Counted from the stretch's first letter, positions 35,401-46,556 are shown. The stretch: DNA of 62,272 bases from Phlegmacium glaucopus (GCA_015039465.1 MU130386.1:1-62272), one strand, 5' to 3'. Notes: a model not told the origin generated them from the sequence alone. Made by a program: numbers and translations.

Positions 35401-36692
35401 CTCGATGAAACATTTGGGCCGGTTTCAATTTCCAACGTCAATCAGTGGTTCGAGCGTGACTCTGCCCCACATCGTCAACTCCTGAATACTTGGAATGAAA
35501 TGATTACTTCGATGCAAGAAGGATCGAATCCGCCTGGCTTGCTTTCGCCCACCCCGTTTTCCACGCTCAGGGAGGCTGCCATTGAAGGCCCAGTGATCAT
35601 AGTCAGCCTTTCCCAGCATCGTTCAGACGCATTAATCATTCGACACACTGGTGCCCCTATTCTGGTACCTCTAGATAAGGAACTCCCACGAATTGTTTCG
35701 AAACTTTGCGCCACCCTGTTCGAGATCAAGAACAGTCGGCTAGATATGGTCAAGTCCAACTCTCGTCTCCCGGCACCCCAGGTTCAGGGAAGTATGACGA
35801 AGATATTGCAAACGTTGTGGCAGCATATCTGTGCTCCTGTGGTTGACGAGCTGAAGAGGATTCAAACCAAAAAATTGTCTCGCATATGGTGGTGTCCAAC
35901 AGGGGCCTTAATTCAACTGCCTCTCCATGCCTCAGGACCTTATGTACCAGGCAAAGATAATTTGTACGATCTCTTCATATCTTCGTATACCTCCAGCTTG
36001 TCTTCACTCATCCAAGCACGAAAGACTGCGGTGCCAGAGTCAAGCACTTCAGCTCCCCGCATCCTCGCCATTGGTCAATCCGATTCCCTTCCCCAGGTAT
36101 ACACTCGCAGCCATTTAAATCACAAGAAGATAATTAATCTTTTATTATTCAGGTTCGCGAAGAGCTCTCCATTCTCCGGGACGTCTTCAAAGGCGGCATC
36201 AACATCCAGGACAACACAGCAGCAACCCCAGACTTCGTTCTATCGCACCTTAATCAATATGAATGGGTACATTTCGCTTGCCACGGCGGTTTGGACATCG
36301 CAAGACCATTTGAGACGCATTTAAACCTGTACAATGGCAATATTTCTCTTCGCCAGATCATGCGAAACAACATCCTAAACGCAGAGTTGGGTTTTCTAGC
36401 TGCTTGTCACACGAAGAGCGGAGATGTCAAAGGTAACCCAGATGAGGACCTCAGCCTCGCAGCTGCCTTCCAATTCAGTGGCTTTCGTTCTGTCGTAGGG
36501 ACGCTCTGGGCTATGTCGGATAACGACGGCCCAGCCCTCGCTCGGCACTTTTACACTTACATGCTACGTAATGGTCCACAGAACGTCAAACACAGTGATG
36601 CGGCCACTGCACTGCACATGGCAGTCACAGCTATGCGGGACGCAAAAGTTCCAGTAGACCGTTGGTGCACTTTTGTGCATGTTGGTGTGTAG
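32467..36692 (+). CDS. CHAT-domain TPR protein (caspase-HetF family effector-like)
   Basis: Open frame 32467-36096 and exon 36153-36692, joined by a 56-bp GT-AG intron. The first in-frame ATG is at 32560, giving about 1358 aa; an upstream exon is likely, because the frame is open before that ATG. The N-terminal two thirds are degenerate TPR-like repeats (NNLATALKERFEL, TEGLDEAIKWYRKS, LSEALVSRF) typical of agaric TPR-CHAT proteins. The C-terminus is a CHAT domain: IWWCPTGALIQLPLHA, WVHFACHGG (His about 1223) and LGFLAACHT (Cys about 1264), followed by SLAAAFQFSGFRSVVGTLWA. His and Cys are about 41 residues apart, similar to the spacing in the bacterial TPR-CHAT protease. Family knowledge: CHAT proteins are proteases of the separase/caspase clan. 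The fungal substrate is unknown; partnership with the neighbouring caspase is inference. Confidence 0.88.
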
Positions 36693-37787
36693 CAAGCCTG
36701 CGGCATGAATGCCAGCTAATTTGCCCCAGTAAGTACTCTGTTATGCAAGTTGGTATCTTGACTAATCTCGTCTGCAAGCTGCCTTTCATACCTTGATTCC
36801 AGTATCGAACGAGAAAGTCGATAATGTTCCCTGTCCTCATGCTGTCCTCACGCCGTCCTTATATTCAACAAGTCAACTGAGATAATGATATGCTTTTCCC
36901 TAAATATTTCTTGAATCTTCGAACCCTTGCCCACGATATCCCCGGAGCTTGTAGTATCGATAAATCTACGAGCTTCCTCCTGCCACTGTCGACTTACCTA
37001 CCCACTTGACTCATTTGAACCCGAAAATTATTTGCTAGCATCGTCGTTTCGCTCAATATTGGCTATGGCGTTACTCCCGGATCGACCTTTTCTTTGATTC
37101 ACTTTCAGATCACCATGCCTCTCAAACCGACTCAACCCGTCGATCCCAGTCAAAAATACAATCCATCACCGTCGTCTCAAATTTCCACCGTGCCATTATC
37201 CTGTACTTGTTCATTTTGTCGCACTACAAACCCCTTACATTGAATACCGATTTCCAGTTCTGAATCTCACTTTTAAAAAGGTTTCACTTGGAGTTGAATA
37301 TTCGAATGTAGTAAGTACTGAACCCGGACAAATGGTGCCTTCATTCAGAATCATCGAAGATATCCGAGCAACAGTAACGCTAGGACAGACCATCAGAATG
37401 CTAAAATACACACATCACCTTCCACATGATCGTGAATTTAGCCGTTTCTCAGCAACACTGAAAAGGTGTGAGTCAGGCTGCACTACATCAGTGGTTCCAG
37501 GTTTGGGCCACATAGCAACAGTCTCTTAAAATATACCCTTCACCAAAAAATATATTGTCACATATTTCTGTACTGTTACATACCGTTATGTATCCTAAGG
37601 CTGACTGTTCATAGTATCATACTGCTTCATAGGGCTGCTCCCATGGATCTCATTAAATAAAATTTCTTCTAAGTTAAAAAAGCCAACCCTAAATAAAGCC
37701 TGTGTGCAATGCTGATTTTTATATTTAGTAATTTTGTTCACAACGCACAACATCACACACCCTCTTCGTCTCTCACCACCACCATGT
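36693..37787. other. CHAT-TPR downstream region, no gene seen
   Basis: CpG-normal to about 37.5 kb, then AT-rich. No motif-bearing open frame. The edge of the gene island is the hAT MITE at 37796. Confidence 0.4.
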
Positions 37788-37795
37788 CCAGCGAT

Positions 37796-38397
37796 TAGGG
37801 ATGCCGAAGTTCAGTTCTGAACCAGTCCAGAGAACCAGAACAAACCAAACCAAACCAAGTATTGGTTCTGTTCTGGTTCTGGTTCTGGTTCTGGTTCTTG
37901 ATTGGCCAGAAATCTGAGAACCAGTTCTGAACCACTATATCCCAAGGCAAACATTTAAGTAATATATTTACTTATTTGCATTATTTTACAGGTTAAATGG
38001 CACAATGTACCTGTACCTGTAATGAAAATATTTATTCAAGTCACCAACACAATATATTTCCAATCAGTAGTGCATCATTTTTTAGTCTGGCATAGTACAT
38101 AATCAATAATATGTCTCATTTACTTTATAACTTCAGGTTATATTAATATTAATATACTCCTATTGCAAGAATCCAATTCAGGGTTGTCACTAGTTGGCAA
38201 AATGATTTTGTAGTATTTTTTTCTTTTCATGTTTACTTTTAGTGATGTCATAGTTATAACACCAATACTACAAACTTCTGGCCTCAAATTTCAAGATATA
38301 TTTATTTCTAAGAAATAAGATGTAATTTTAGAAAATCAAATTTAAAATGAGAATTTCTTGTCTAATTGGTGATATTTTAACAAAAATCTATTTTTAA

Positions 38398-38445
<48 letters not shown>

Positions 38446-38539
38446 TTCCTAAGTGGTTCTGGTTTTTTTAAGTGGTTCTGGTTCTGGTTCTGAGAAAGTG
38501 GGTCCCGAAACTGAACTGAACTGAACTTCAGCATCCCTA
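37796..38539. mobile_element. hAT-type MITE (TAGGGATGCC family), copy 3
   Basis: Same ends and core as the 18455 copy. Exact 8-bp duplication CCAGCGAT at 37788-37795 and 38540-38547. Its right arm has an expanded (GGTTCT)n run near 38399-38447. It is uninterrupted, so it serves as the reference for reading the empty sites of the LTR and pogo insertions in copy 2. Confidence 0.93.
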
Positions 38540-38554
38540 CCAGCGATGGCCATC

Positions 38555-38820
38555 ACCACCACTTGCTAACCACCACCACTTGCTAACCACCACCACTTGC
38601 TAACCACCACCACTTGGTAACCACCACCACCACTTGCTAACTGCCACTACTCGCTAGTGATTGTCAGGGGTAACCCTGGGGTAAAACTCCTGTACCCTTA
38701 CCCTTACCCTCCAAACCCCTACCCCTGTCCAAGGGTATGGGTTTTGGAGGGTAAGGGTAAGGGTTTTGAGGGGTATGAAGGGTACAGGGGTATGGTCAAG
38801 GGTATTACTCTAAGGCTTTA
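38555..38820. repeat. Short tandem repeat plus GC-rich inverted repeat
   Basis: CCACCACCACTTGCTAAC repeats about four times (38560-38645). 38660-38815 is an imperfect hairpin: CTGTACCCTTACCCTTACCC on the left against GGGTAAGGGTAAGGGTTTTG and GGGTACAGGGG on the right. It resembles a MITE, but I could not define a target duplication. Confidence 0.6.
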
Positions 38821-39571
38821 TATATATAAAAATCTGATTACCTACCATGTTTTATTTACCTTATCAAGCATTAATAGCTCTATTACATGTAATTTAGAAT
38901 AGATAACTGCCTCAATATGTCAAATTCACATATTTTTGCCTTCTTAAACAAGAAATGGTGTCATACCTTTTGGGCGTATCAGAACTCTCATCAATCTGGT
39001 ACCACAATTTGGAGAGTTTGCTGAGAAACATCTTGCAAAGGAAACTGCCCTCGAGTATAGCTTGGAATTTTGGTTGAATAAATACTTTGAGAAGGAGCTC
39101 TTTTACACACTAAAATAACCAAGTCTGTCACATGTACTAAACATGTGAGCTGATTTTGAGTGTGTCGCCGATCAACAATAATGTATTTCAACTTTCTCAA
39201 GACTGTTGATTGCCAAAATGCCCTTGGTGGGGAGTTGCTGGTAGTGGTTTTTATATACTGTAAACTATTTAAATTCTGCTATATTCATCACTATGCAAGT
39301 GAAACAGTGATGCTGACAAGATTAGATTAGATCTAATATTTGCCATACCACGTGATGTTCATTTTTGACCAAGTATGCTGAATCGACCCACACACCAAAG
39401 GGCCATCAAATTGAGACAGACCTTATATAGTAGTGATCAATTGTCATCACATTATCATTAGGTCTGTTTTAGGAGACTAATGTAGGTGTGCAAATGACAG
39501 ATAATATGTTTGGTGAGCTCCCCACTGTCACACCATTCTGACCATACTTGAATTCAGAGACGTCCTGAATG
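38821..39571. other. No gene seen
   Basis: AT-rich, CpG-poor. Short open frames here have no recognisable content. Confidence 0.3.
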
Positions 39572-39579
39572 TTTGTATC

Positions 39580-40120
39580 TAGTGCTGTTCCGGCCTGGCT
39601 TGGCCTCCAAGCCCTGGCTTTGGCTTTCCTAATCCTCAGGCCAAGCCAAAGCCATCAACCATGGCCTGGATCAGGCCATGGCTTTTGCCAAATTTTATTT
39701 TAATTACCTTAATTATTTTATTTTAATTTTAATTTCTACTAATTACCTGCTAACATAAGGAGAATAAGGTTTCAAGCTATACTATAGTGATGGTCATGAG
39801 AAAAGAGCGTCAGTGCATGCTTTATTGCTCAGCCTGGACGCCATTGCCTGTCCATTAGTAGATATTACTAATAATTTACTACAATATATCATCAATTTTC
39901 ACATACAATGTTCATCTGTTTATATGTTACTACTAACTATATAACACCATTATACAGCTGTAAAAATAAATAAAAAGCCTAAAAAATCCTACTGAAAAGC
40001 AGCCTGACAGCTTGGCTTTGGCTTTTCAAATCCCAGGCCAGGCCAAAAGCCATCACAGGCTGTTACTTTGGCCCAGCTTGGCCTGGCTCATGGCCTGAAG
40101 CTGGGCCAAGCACAGCACTA
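39580..40120. mobile_element. hAT-type MITE, GGCCTGG-rich family
   Basis: Ends TAGTGCTGTTCCGGCCTGGC and ...GGCCAAGCACAGCACTA, with exact 8-bp duplication TTTGTATC at 39572-39579 and 40121-40128. Both arms are runs of GGCTTTGGC / GGCCTGG words, while the core is AT-rich. It has no coding capacity. A related element is at 53697-55172. Confidence 0.88.
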
Positions 40121-40234
40121 TTTGTATCATACAAGTGGCCCAGCTCTCCCCTCAGACATTTCCTTAAAAGGGCTTTAAGGAGAACTAGTACACTGCCCGG
40201 GTTAATATAAATCCTGGTGAACAGGAAATATTCA

Positions 40235-40315
40235 AGCTGGTATAGTGTAGTGGTTAATGTTGTTGTGTTGTAACATTAGCACACGGTTGCCATGGGTTCA
40301 ATTCCCGGGGTTGTG
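40235..40315 (+). other. tRNA-like Pol III sequence (tRNA relic or SINE head)
   Basis: TGGTATAGTGTAGTGGTTA resembles a tRNA A box / D arm, and GGGTTCAATTCCCG resembles a B box / T arm at normal spacing. A T-run follows within 20 bp. The acceptor stem does not pair well and the anticodon arm is poor, so a functional tRNA is unlikely. Related 3' text (TTCTCGGTTAGGTTAGG) repeats near 40420, 40500 and 41170, as in a SINE family. Confidence 0.45.
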
Positions 40316-40506
40316 TTTTCTTTTGTTTTTTTCTATAATGACCCTTAAGGCAAATTAGCTAGGTCAGGGGGCTTAGAGTTAATTTTAGGGCTGGGGATTT
40401 TTTCTCTCTGCACGGTAGTGCGTTCTCGGTTAGGTTAGGTGGTTTAGGACTAATGGTTAGAGTTGAGGATCTCTTTCTCTTGGCGTGGGAGCACATTCTC
40501 AGTTAG

Positions 40507-40549
40507 GTTAGGTTAGAAGGGTTGGGTTACCCAACCCTTCTAACCTAAC
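40507..40549. repeat. Near-perfect 43-bp palindrome
   Basis: GTTAGAAGGGTTGGGT and ACCCAACCCTTCTAAC face each other across one base, and pairing continues outward for about 21 bp per arm. It lies at the junction of the tRNA-like repeat and the truncated MITE that follows. Confidence 0.8.
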
Positions 40550-40550
40550 T

Positions 40551-41155
40551 GGCCAAGTTCAGTCCTGAACTGAAGTTCGGACCGAACTTTTGAGAACTGG
40601 ACTGGAAGTCCAGTCCAAAGTTCGCAGTCTTAGCCGAACCGAACCTCAAGTCCAGTTCAAGGTTCGGCAGAATTGAAGAGGTTCAAACCTGGTTCAAACC
40701 AAATGCTGTGAGCAGGTATTTTTTCCCGATTTTTTCAAGATTTTGTGACATTATTTGTACAATTTCTGCCCATGAGCATATGTAAGCATCTATTGAATAC
40801 TACAAGCATTTATGATAGCCATAAGGAGCATAAGGTGGATCTCATTGGTGGTTTTATTAATTATTAGACTGTGGACACACCATGCCAGAGATCAAATTTG
40901 GCTCAAATCCAAGGCAAATTCTCTACTAAAAACATCTACTTCACCAGAAAATTATGCATTTATATAAGGGCAATGTTTTGAAGGATTTTCTAGGCAAATA
41001 CAATGGTGGGAAAAAATACAGGTTCAAACCTGAACTGGACCTGAACCGAGGTTCAGTTCAAGGTTCAGCCAAATGCCTGAACCGAACCATAAGTTCGGTT
41101 CTCAGTTCGGCAAAAAAGCCAGGGAACCGGACCAAACCGGACCTGTCCATCACTA
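40551..41155. mobile_element. Truncated hAT-like MITE with GAACTGGAC/GGTTC arms
   Basis: The right end reads ...GGACCTGTCCATCACTA, like other hAT ends here. Both arms are rich in AGTTCGG/CCGAAC words. The left end lacks the matching TAGTGATGG terminus, and no flanking duplication is found, so the left side is probably truncated. Confidence 0.5.
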
Positions 41156-41288
41156 GTTGGGTAGGGTTTGGGTTAGGTTAGGTGGTTAGTGATTTAGGGT
41201 GCTCGAGGACGCGCAATAGCGCATTCTCAAGCTGACTGAGGGCAATGGCATTGCCCTCAGTCGTGAAATTACCATATGCGGATGGTCG

Positions 41289-42013
41289 GTGATTGCCAGG
41301 GCATCACATGTGTCTGAGGGGGGGAGAGGTAGGACAGTTTATCATACCCGCCTGTCCACGATGCGTCAGTCACCTTCTGCATCCTCTCAATTTCTCATAG
41401 ACTTCAAGCAAGACCCGTTGTGGAACCCAGGGCCGATGCATGACTGGCTTGCCTCCCTTCCCAGCAATGAATACACTGTAATCTATCGCAATGGATCACC
41501 ATTTAGATCGAACTGGTTCCTAGCTCTTAGGTTCAAGACACCTACTGAGATCACATTGCCAGTTGAGATGGATGCGGACGATATTCGAAGTATGCCCTAC
41601 GATGAGGATGTATTCCATCGGATCCGTGACTATGGGGTACCTACTGGCACCCATGTATACAAACTGATTTCCCTCCTTAGTGAGCACTGGTTGAGTTCAT
41701 TTTCTTCAGTTTGTTAACTCTTGGATCACTATAGGGGTTCCTCATGATCTATTTCTTCCAATAACGAAGTACTCTCCAACTTCAAGTCCATCATACAGTG
41801 TGTCTCTTAGACAATTCTGGTGCAATGCTGACACATCCTTTATTAGGAACTTATGGTCGAATTCTAGCAATTGCGGAAACCTCAAAGTCGGAGGACGACT
41901 TCATAGTACAAATTCAAACAGAAGCACCTGAATATTCGATCGTATACAAACACGAAATCTTGGATATTGCAGAGAAGATTTACCAAAGAGATTCCCAGAT
42001 TACTGAGACGTGA
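41289..42013 (+). CDS. Hypothetical protein, possibly broken
   Basis: The first segment (about 41340-41680) has good coding character: FLIDFKQDPLWNPGPMHDWL, RNGSPFRSNWFLALRFKTP and MPYDEDVFHRIRDYGVPTGT. After a possible 54-bp intron (41683-41736), VPHDLFLPITKYSP continues it. A later segment (41840-42010, RILAIAETSKSEDDFIVQIQ) is in another frame, which I could not reconcile with a clean splice. Either one exon boundary is misjudged or there is a frameshift. No domain recognised. CpG-normal, unlike the flanking transposons. Confidence 0.5.
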
Positions 42014-44482
42014 TTATTCCAGTGTTTTCGCATTCTCCTTGCGTTTCTGACCACAACTTCTAGCGAATGCGATGAGATAATGAGTTTCCTCTCTCACTTC
42101 CGCTTCGAATAGGAGGCTTGCGCAGTCATCTTGAAATTGGCCTGGATAGAAAGAAGTTCCGGGTAAGAGGCGAAAGAGGATAGTCAAGGACAACAACAAT
42201 TTAATTGATTCTGGTGTCATCCTTGTTTCGTTTGCAACTGAGGAGAAATCAGATTATACTTAGCGACTATAAAGTTTTATATTCGTCTTTCTATGTTCAA
42301 TAGGGGGGTGTCAACCATTTAGCCAGTCTCTACCAAAAACCTGAGGCAAGAGTATTGATAGTTGTCATAAATCCCTTATCAAAAATTGACGACAACAGTC
42401 GGGCCACCTATTTTATGGATAGCTGTCATATAGCAACCTTAGCCCTACTGTAGCTGTGTTTGAATTATAGATTGTCCTCGCCCGTGCCATCTATAGTTCC
42501 TGCTTCAATTATGGATCGTCCTTGCTAGCGTTGGCGGGAACCATATGGCAGGATTTTCACGTTTGCCGATCAAGAGTTGCGTTTTGCCAACATTTCTGAA
42601 AATAGCTGCAAGACAGGTTTAAAGTTTATTGAGATATAGCTGATGGGGTCACTATTAGTATCCTACTCCTTACCTCTCGGATCTCCGGATCATCGTTTCT
42701 AATAACTTTCTATCTCATACTTGGCGGATACTTTGCAAGTGCAGCATAGCCACATGGGCCTCAAGAAGGTGGAGAGAACACACTTTGTGAATAGTATCCG
42801 ACGTATGTGAGGAACCAGGTACTTGCAGACCTCACAGAAGAACTTGTTGAGGAAGGCAGTATCCCGCAAGCACGTAGTTATTGAGGCTTTTTGATGCCAA
42901 TGAGCTGTTGAAGCGCAAGCGCAAGCACAGTGGAATTGATCCCTGGAATAGACCAATGTTATTCCGGTCCTTGTTCACGCAGATGACGACATGCATCACG
43001 GTTTCCATCTCAATCTTCGAGTTCAACTGTAAGTGGTGGCACTGTGGGCCCCGATAACGAAGTTGTGACCTGGTCTTTGAGCGAGGGCTCGTCGAGGCAG
43101 ACCTGGAAGAGCCATTTTTCATCCCAGGAACCCTGAGTTGCGGATGAGTAGGTGAAAGATGTTATTGTCAAAGGAGAGCTCAACGAACGGGTTCATGTTC
43201 CAGTGCAGGCCACTAGAAATGTGGAAAATGTCAGTATGATGGATTATGTAATCAGACAAAAGGAGTGGAAAAGAGCATTCGCAAATGAGAACATGAAAGT
43301 AGTAGCAGACAGGAGGGTGGGAAAAAATGCAGCGAAATACTGTAGGTACACGATATAGAGAAAATGAAAAGCCAGAGAAAGAGAAAATAACGTACTATCA
43401 GCCAATGTTGGCAGATTGTCTGCTCCTCCAAGCACAAGCATCACGATGCTGAGTCCTGACGATACGCCTTGGAACTTGAACTCGTGGCCGACCTTCTTTA
43501 CTCCATCGTTCCTCTGTGATACACGTCAAGACACCCAACCGCATCTACGCCAACGTGGCAACGCCACTCCAAACCTCAGTCCCATTCATTGACACAGACC
43601 CCAGAACCAGACCAAAGACGACAAGGAAACTTGACCTAAAGGCCCAGCCGCCCTCACCACCGACATGCATGTGGAAAATGTTCTTGTAGAAAGAGACGCC
43701 AACGAAGCAGTCCATGCGCCAACCTGTACGGGTCACTGAGGAGAGAGATGTTCACATATGGATTACGTAATATAACAAAAAGAGGGACAAAGAACATTCG
43801 AAAATAAGCACACAAGGAGAGTAGTGGAGTGAGGAGGGGGTGAGAAAGATACGGAAAGGGTAAAGGTACATGTAGAAAGGAAGGAAAAAGATGAAGGAAG
43901 ACACTATTCGCCAATGTAAGTAGGTTGAGTGGGTTACCGATCTGTTACGTCCTGGCGATGTCGAATCCCGATGTCATTCTTGCCATTGAAGCTGAAGGCT
44001 CTTTGCTTTCTCCTGCCGACGTCCAGCACCCGCACCACTTGTGGGTGAGGGCCATCGCTCTGTGTGGCATATATGAGTCCCTTCAAATGAAATTATACTG
44101 GTATTTTTATAGCGTCTTCGTGAGCGTTGACGCCAGGGATTGACAGTGAGTAACTTGTTTTCGCATGGCAAACAAGGCCATCACCATCAACATGTGCAAT
44201 CATGGAAGTTACCGGCAAGTCTTGAGTTACCTTTGAAAGCCGCATCCGCTTATAAGTGGAGATGCGCAACGCCTGTTACCTTCCTGGGTTGATGACTAAT
44301 TGCACAGCCACAGAAAACATGGCAAATGCATGTTCTCACTCACAGAATTGCAAGAACGGCAGCTACAGGCAACCAAATGAACAAAATAGGAGAGTAATAG
44401 CTGGTTATATGTAAATAGTAATGTATTATAATGAAATTGAATTTTAATGTGGTGAAAATAGATTATACCATATTATCTTCAT
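42014..44482 (-). other. Degenerate coding-like sequence, no intact gene
   Basis: On the minus strand, patches read like protein (NPFVELSFDNNIFHLLIRNS near 43195-43125; FLNKFFCEVCKYLVPHIRRI near 42870-42790), but stops and frame changes separate them. A partly similar fragment (FYKNIFHMHVGGEG) lies at about 43700-43650. CpG content is normal, so this is probably a decayed host gene rather than a transposon. Not identified. Confidence 0.35.
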
Positions 44483-44871
44483 ACATCAGAAAAAAATAAC
44501 CTTGGCCTGGCTGGCTCTGGCTGCCCTGGCCTGCCCTGGCCAGCCCTGAACATCTTTGGCTAGGTTTAAAAATCTGAAAAAATGCTAAAAAATCACAGAA
44601 ATATTTATAGCACCCAATTCCAAAAAAATTAAACAATTACATAAGACAGATGCTGAGATATTAAAGATATTAAATTATTTTAATACCTTTAATATCTCAG
44701 CATCTGTCTTATGTAATTGTTTAATTTTTTTGGAATTGGGTGCTATAAATATTTCTATGATTTGTTAGCATTTTTTCAGATTTTTAAACCTAGCCAAAGA
44801 TGTTCAGGGCTGGCCAGGGCAGGCCAGGGCAGCCAGAGCCAGCCAGGCCAAGGTTATTTTTTTCTGATGTA
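44483..44871. mobile_element. Long near-perfect hairpin (fold-back MITE)
   Basis: About 190-bp arms, almost identical inverted copies: CATCAGAAAAAAATAACCTT at the left end and its complement at the right, with only a few mismatches. The loop is tiny (around 44680). TA lies on each side. Outer arms are GGCCTGGC-rich. It is inserted at the end of the repetitive gene read on the minus strand. Confidence 0.85.
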
Positions 44872-45321
44872 ATCTGAGGCATAGAAAGAGTCGTCTTGGC
44901 AAGAGTCCACCATTTCAACATCACCGGACACATTCTGAGGTGTCAAGCTCATATTATTATATCTGTCAATGGCCTTCTTTAGTAGTGATGCCAAAGTTTG
45001 GTTCCGAACTGATGCAAGAACCGAGAACCGAAAGAACCAAACCGTCGGTTCAGGTTCAGTTCAGTTCGGTCCAAGGATTTTGGGCTGTCGGTCCAGTTCT
45101 CAGTTCTCACATTTCTAAAATTTTAAGAACCGGGTTCGAACCGGTTCGAACCAAACTTTCTGTCAATATTTTTTCTTAATTTTTCCGTGCAAAATTGAAT
45201 TTATAGTCTATAAAATATTATTAGGCGCCAGACCTGACCCGATATTTTGGGAGTCGGAGTTTGAAAACTCTTATTGACTCTTATCTATCAATAAAACACA
45301 ACAACACAATGCGAATAACAC

Positions 45322-45868
45322 CTAGATGGCGATGAGATGACTAGGATCATTTGGAAGAAAATTTGCGAGGAGGTGAGTTGTGTTGCCATCATTATAACCC
45401 CCGGACATCCTCTAATTGTCATTTACGCAGCTCATCTTGGCATATCTCAAACTCGATATCAAGTACTTTGACTTGGGATCGGAATACAGAGATCATGTAC
45501 GAATACTACACACCCTCCTCTGAAATCACACAACACCTCTAACTCTTATTCCCCCCCACGCCAGACCAACAACTAAGTAACAGTTGATGCTGCCAATGCC
45601 AACCATTATCAAGTACAGCGTTGGCATCAAATGCACGACTATCACTCCAGACGAAGCCCGTGTCAAGGAGTTCAACTTGAAGCAGATGTGGAGAAGCCCC
45701 AATGGCACTGTACGTCCCCTCCCTTCCACTAATCTCTGCATCTCATAACGCCGACTTTTGGGGTGTCCTTCTTTTAGATTTGGAGTATTTTAGGAGGAAC
45801 AGTGTTCCACGAGCCCATCATTCTTTCCAAGATCCCGAAACCCATTCCACAACAACGACATGCATAAT
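45322..45868 (+). pseudogene. Captured NADP-isocitrate dehydrogenase exon fragment
   Basis: Four exon pieces with their introns: LDGDEMTRIIWKKICEE (45322-45372), LILAYLKLDIKYFDLGSEYR (45431-45496), a piece VTVDAANA plus [20 protein letters not shown] and MWRSPNGT (about 45562-45709), then ILGGTVFHEPIILSKIPKP (45779-45868). This is the N-terminal third of cytosolic/mitochondrial NADP-IDH. A Gln-to-stop change and a one-base loss disrupt the third piece, and similarity stops abruptly after KPIP. It is a non-functional transduplicate inside the hAT element. Confidence 0.88.
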
Positions 45869-46394
45869 GATGATGGGCACGGTCACTACCTCCTTGGGAG
45901 GGTTGTTTTTTATGATTTTAATTCAATTCTAATGTAAACGATGACAGGCACATGATCAATGAATGGTAACAAATGACAATGAACAAAAGACAACAACAAA
46001 CAAATATCAACAACAAACGAATGTCAACAACGAATCAATGGCAACAACAAGCGATGATGATGAATAATAATGAACCAATGAATGAAATATGAACAAAAAA
46101 TGAATGAATGATGACGAACAGATGGTAAGTTTCTCAATTTAATTAATGTATATGACAGTACACAGGGACAACTACCACGAGCACGGACAACAATGTCAAG
46201 CACAACGACTCGGATGACGAGCACCGGTACTACCTTGGCAGGTATTTTTTTTAAAATTTAATTTAAATCTAATATAAACTACTACAGACAAACAACAATT
46301 CAACAAACCTACAAACAAACAACAACGAACACCGACAATGAATAACAAACATGAACAAACAACAACAAATGAGAACCAGCAAATGACAACAAAC

Positions 46395-46470
46395 GAGAAC
46401 CAGCAACTTCGACATTGATCATTGACAAACACCGCTGATCCCATGCTATCCGTTCCTGCTGCGGCCGCAT
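46395..46470 (+). pseudogene. Captured fragment resembling exon 1 of the NLR at 8071
   Basis: AGCAACTTCGACATTGATCA, ACACCGCTGATCCCATGCTA and TCCGTTCCTGCTG parallel 8163-8225 of the NLR gene (CAACTTCGACATCGACCATG, CACCGCTGATCCTATGCTAT) at similar spacing. The fragment is short, about 70 bp, and out of frame. It could derive from this NLR or from a paralog elsewhere. Confidence 0.65.
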
Positions 46471-46480
46471 GTGCACAAGT

Positions 46481-46556
46481 TGCTGACCAGGACAAATACT
46501 CGCCAATAAACTCTCAATATGCTATCGGGATACACGGCTACATCCTTGTCTATATG
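46481..46556 (+). pseudogene. Captured Rheb-like small GTPase fragment
   Basis: DQDKYSPINSQYAIGIHGYI followed by LVY matches the segment just after switch II in fungal Rheb GTPases (family pattern DTAGQDEYSPINSQYA-G-HGY-LVYS). Only about 25 codons are present; the G1 and G4 motifs are missing. Identified from memory of the family, so moderately sure. Confidence 0.65.

Noticed and set aside
38690..38815. CCCTTACCC / GGGTAAGGG runs resembling a telomere repeat
   Set aside because: The unit is not TTAGGG, only a few copies exist, and they form two inverted arms flanked by ordinary sequence.
45322..45868. Functional isocitrate dehydrogenase gene
   Set aside because: Only the N-terminal third is present, with an in-frame stop and a base loss, and it lies inside a hAT element.
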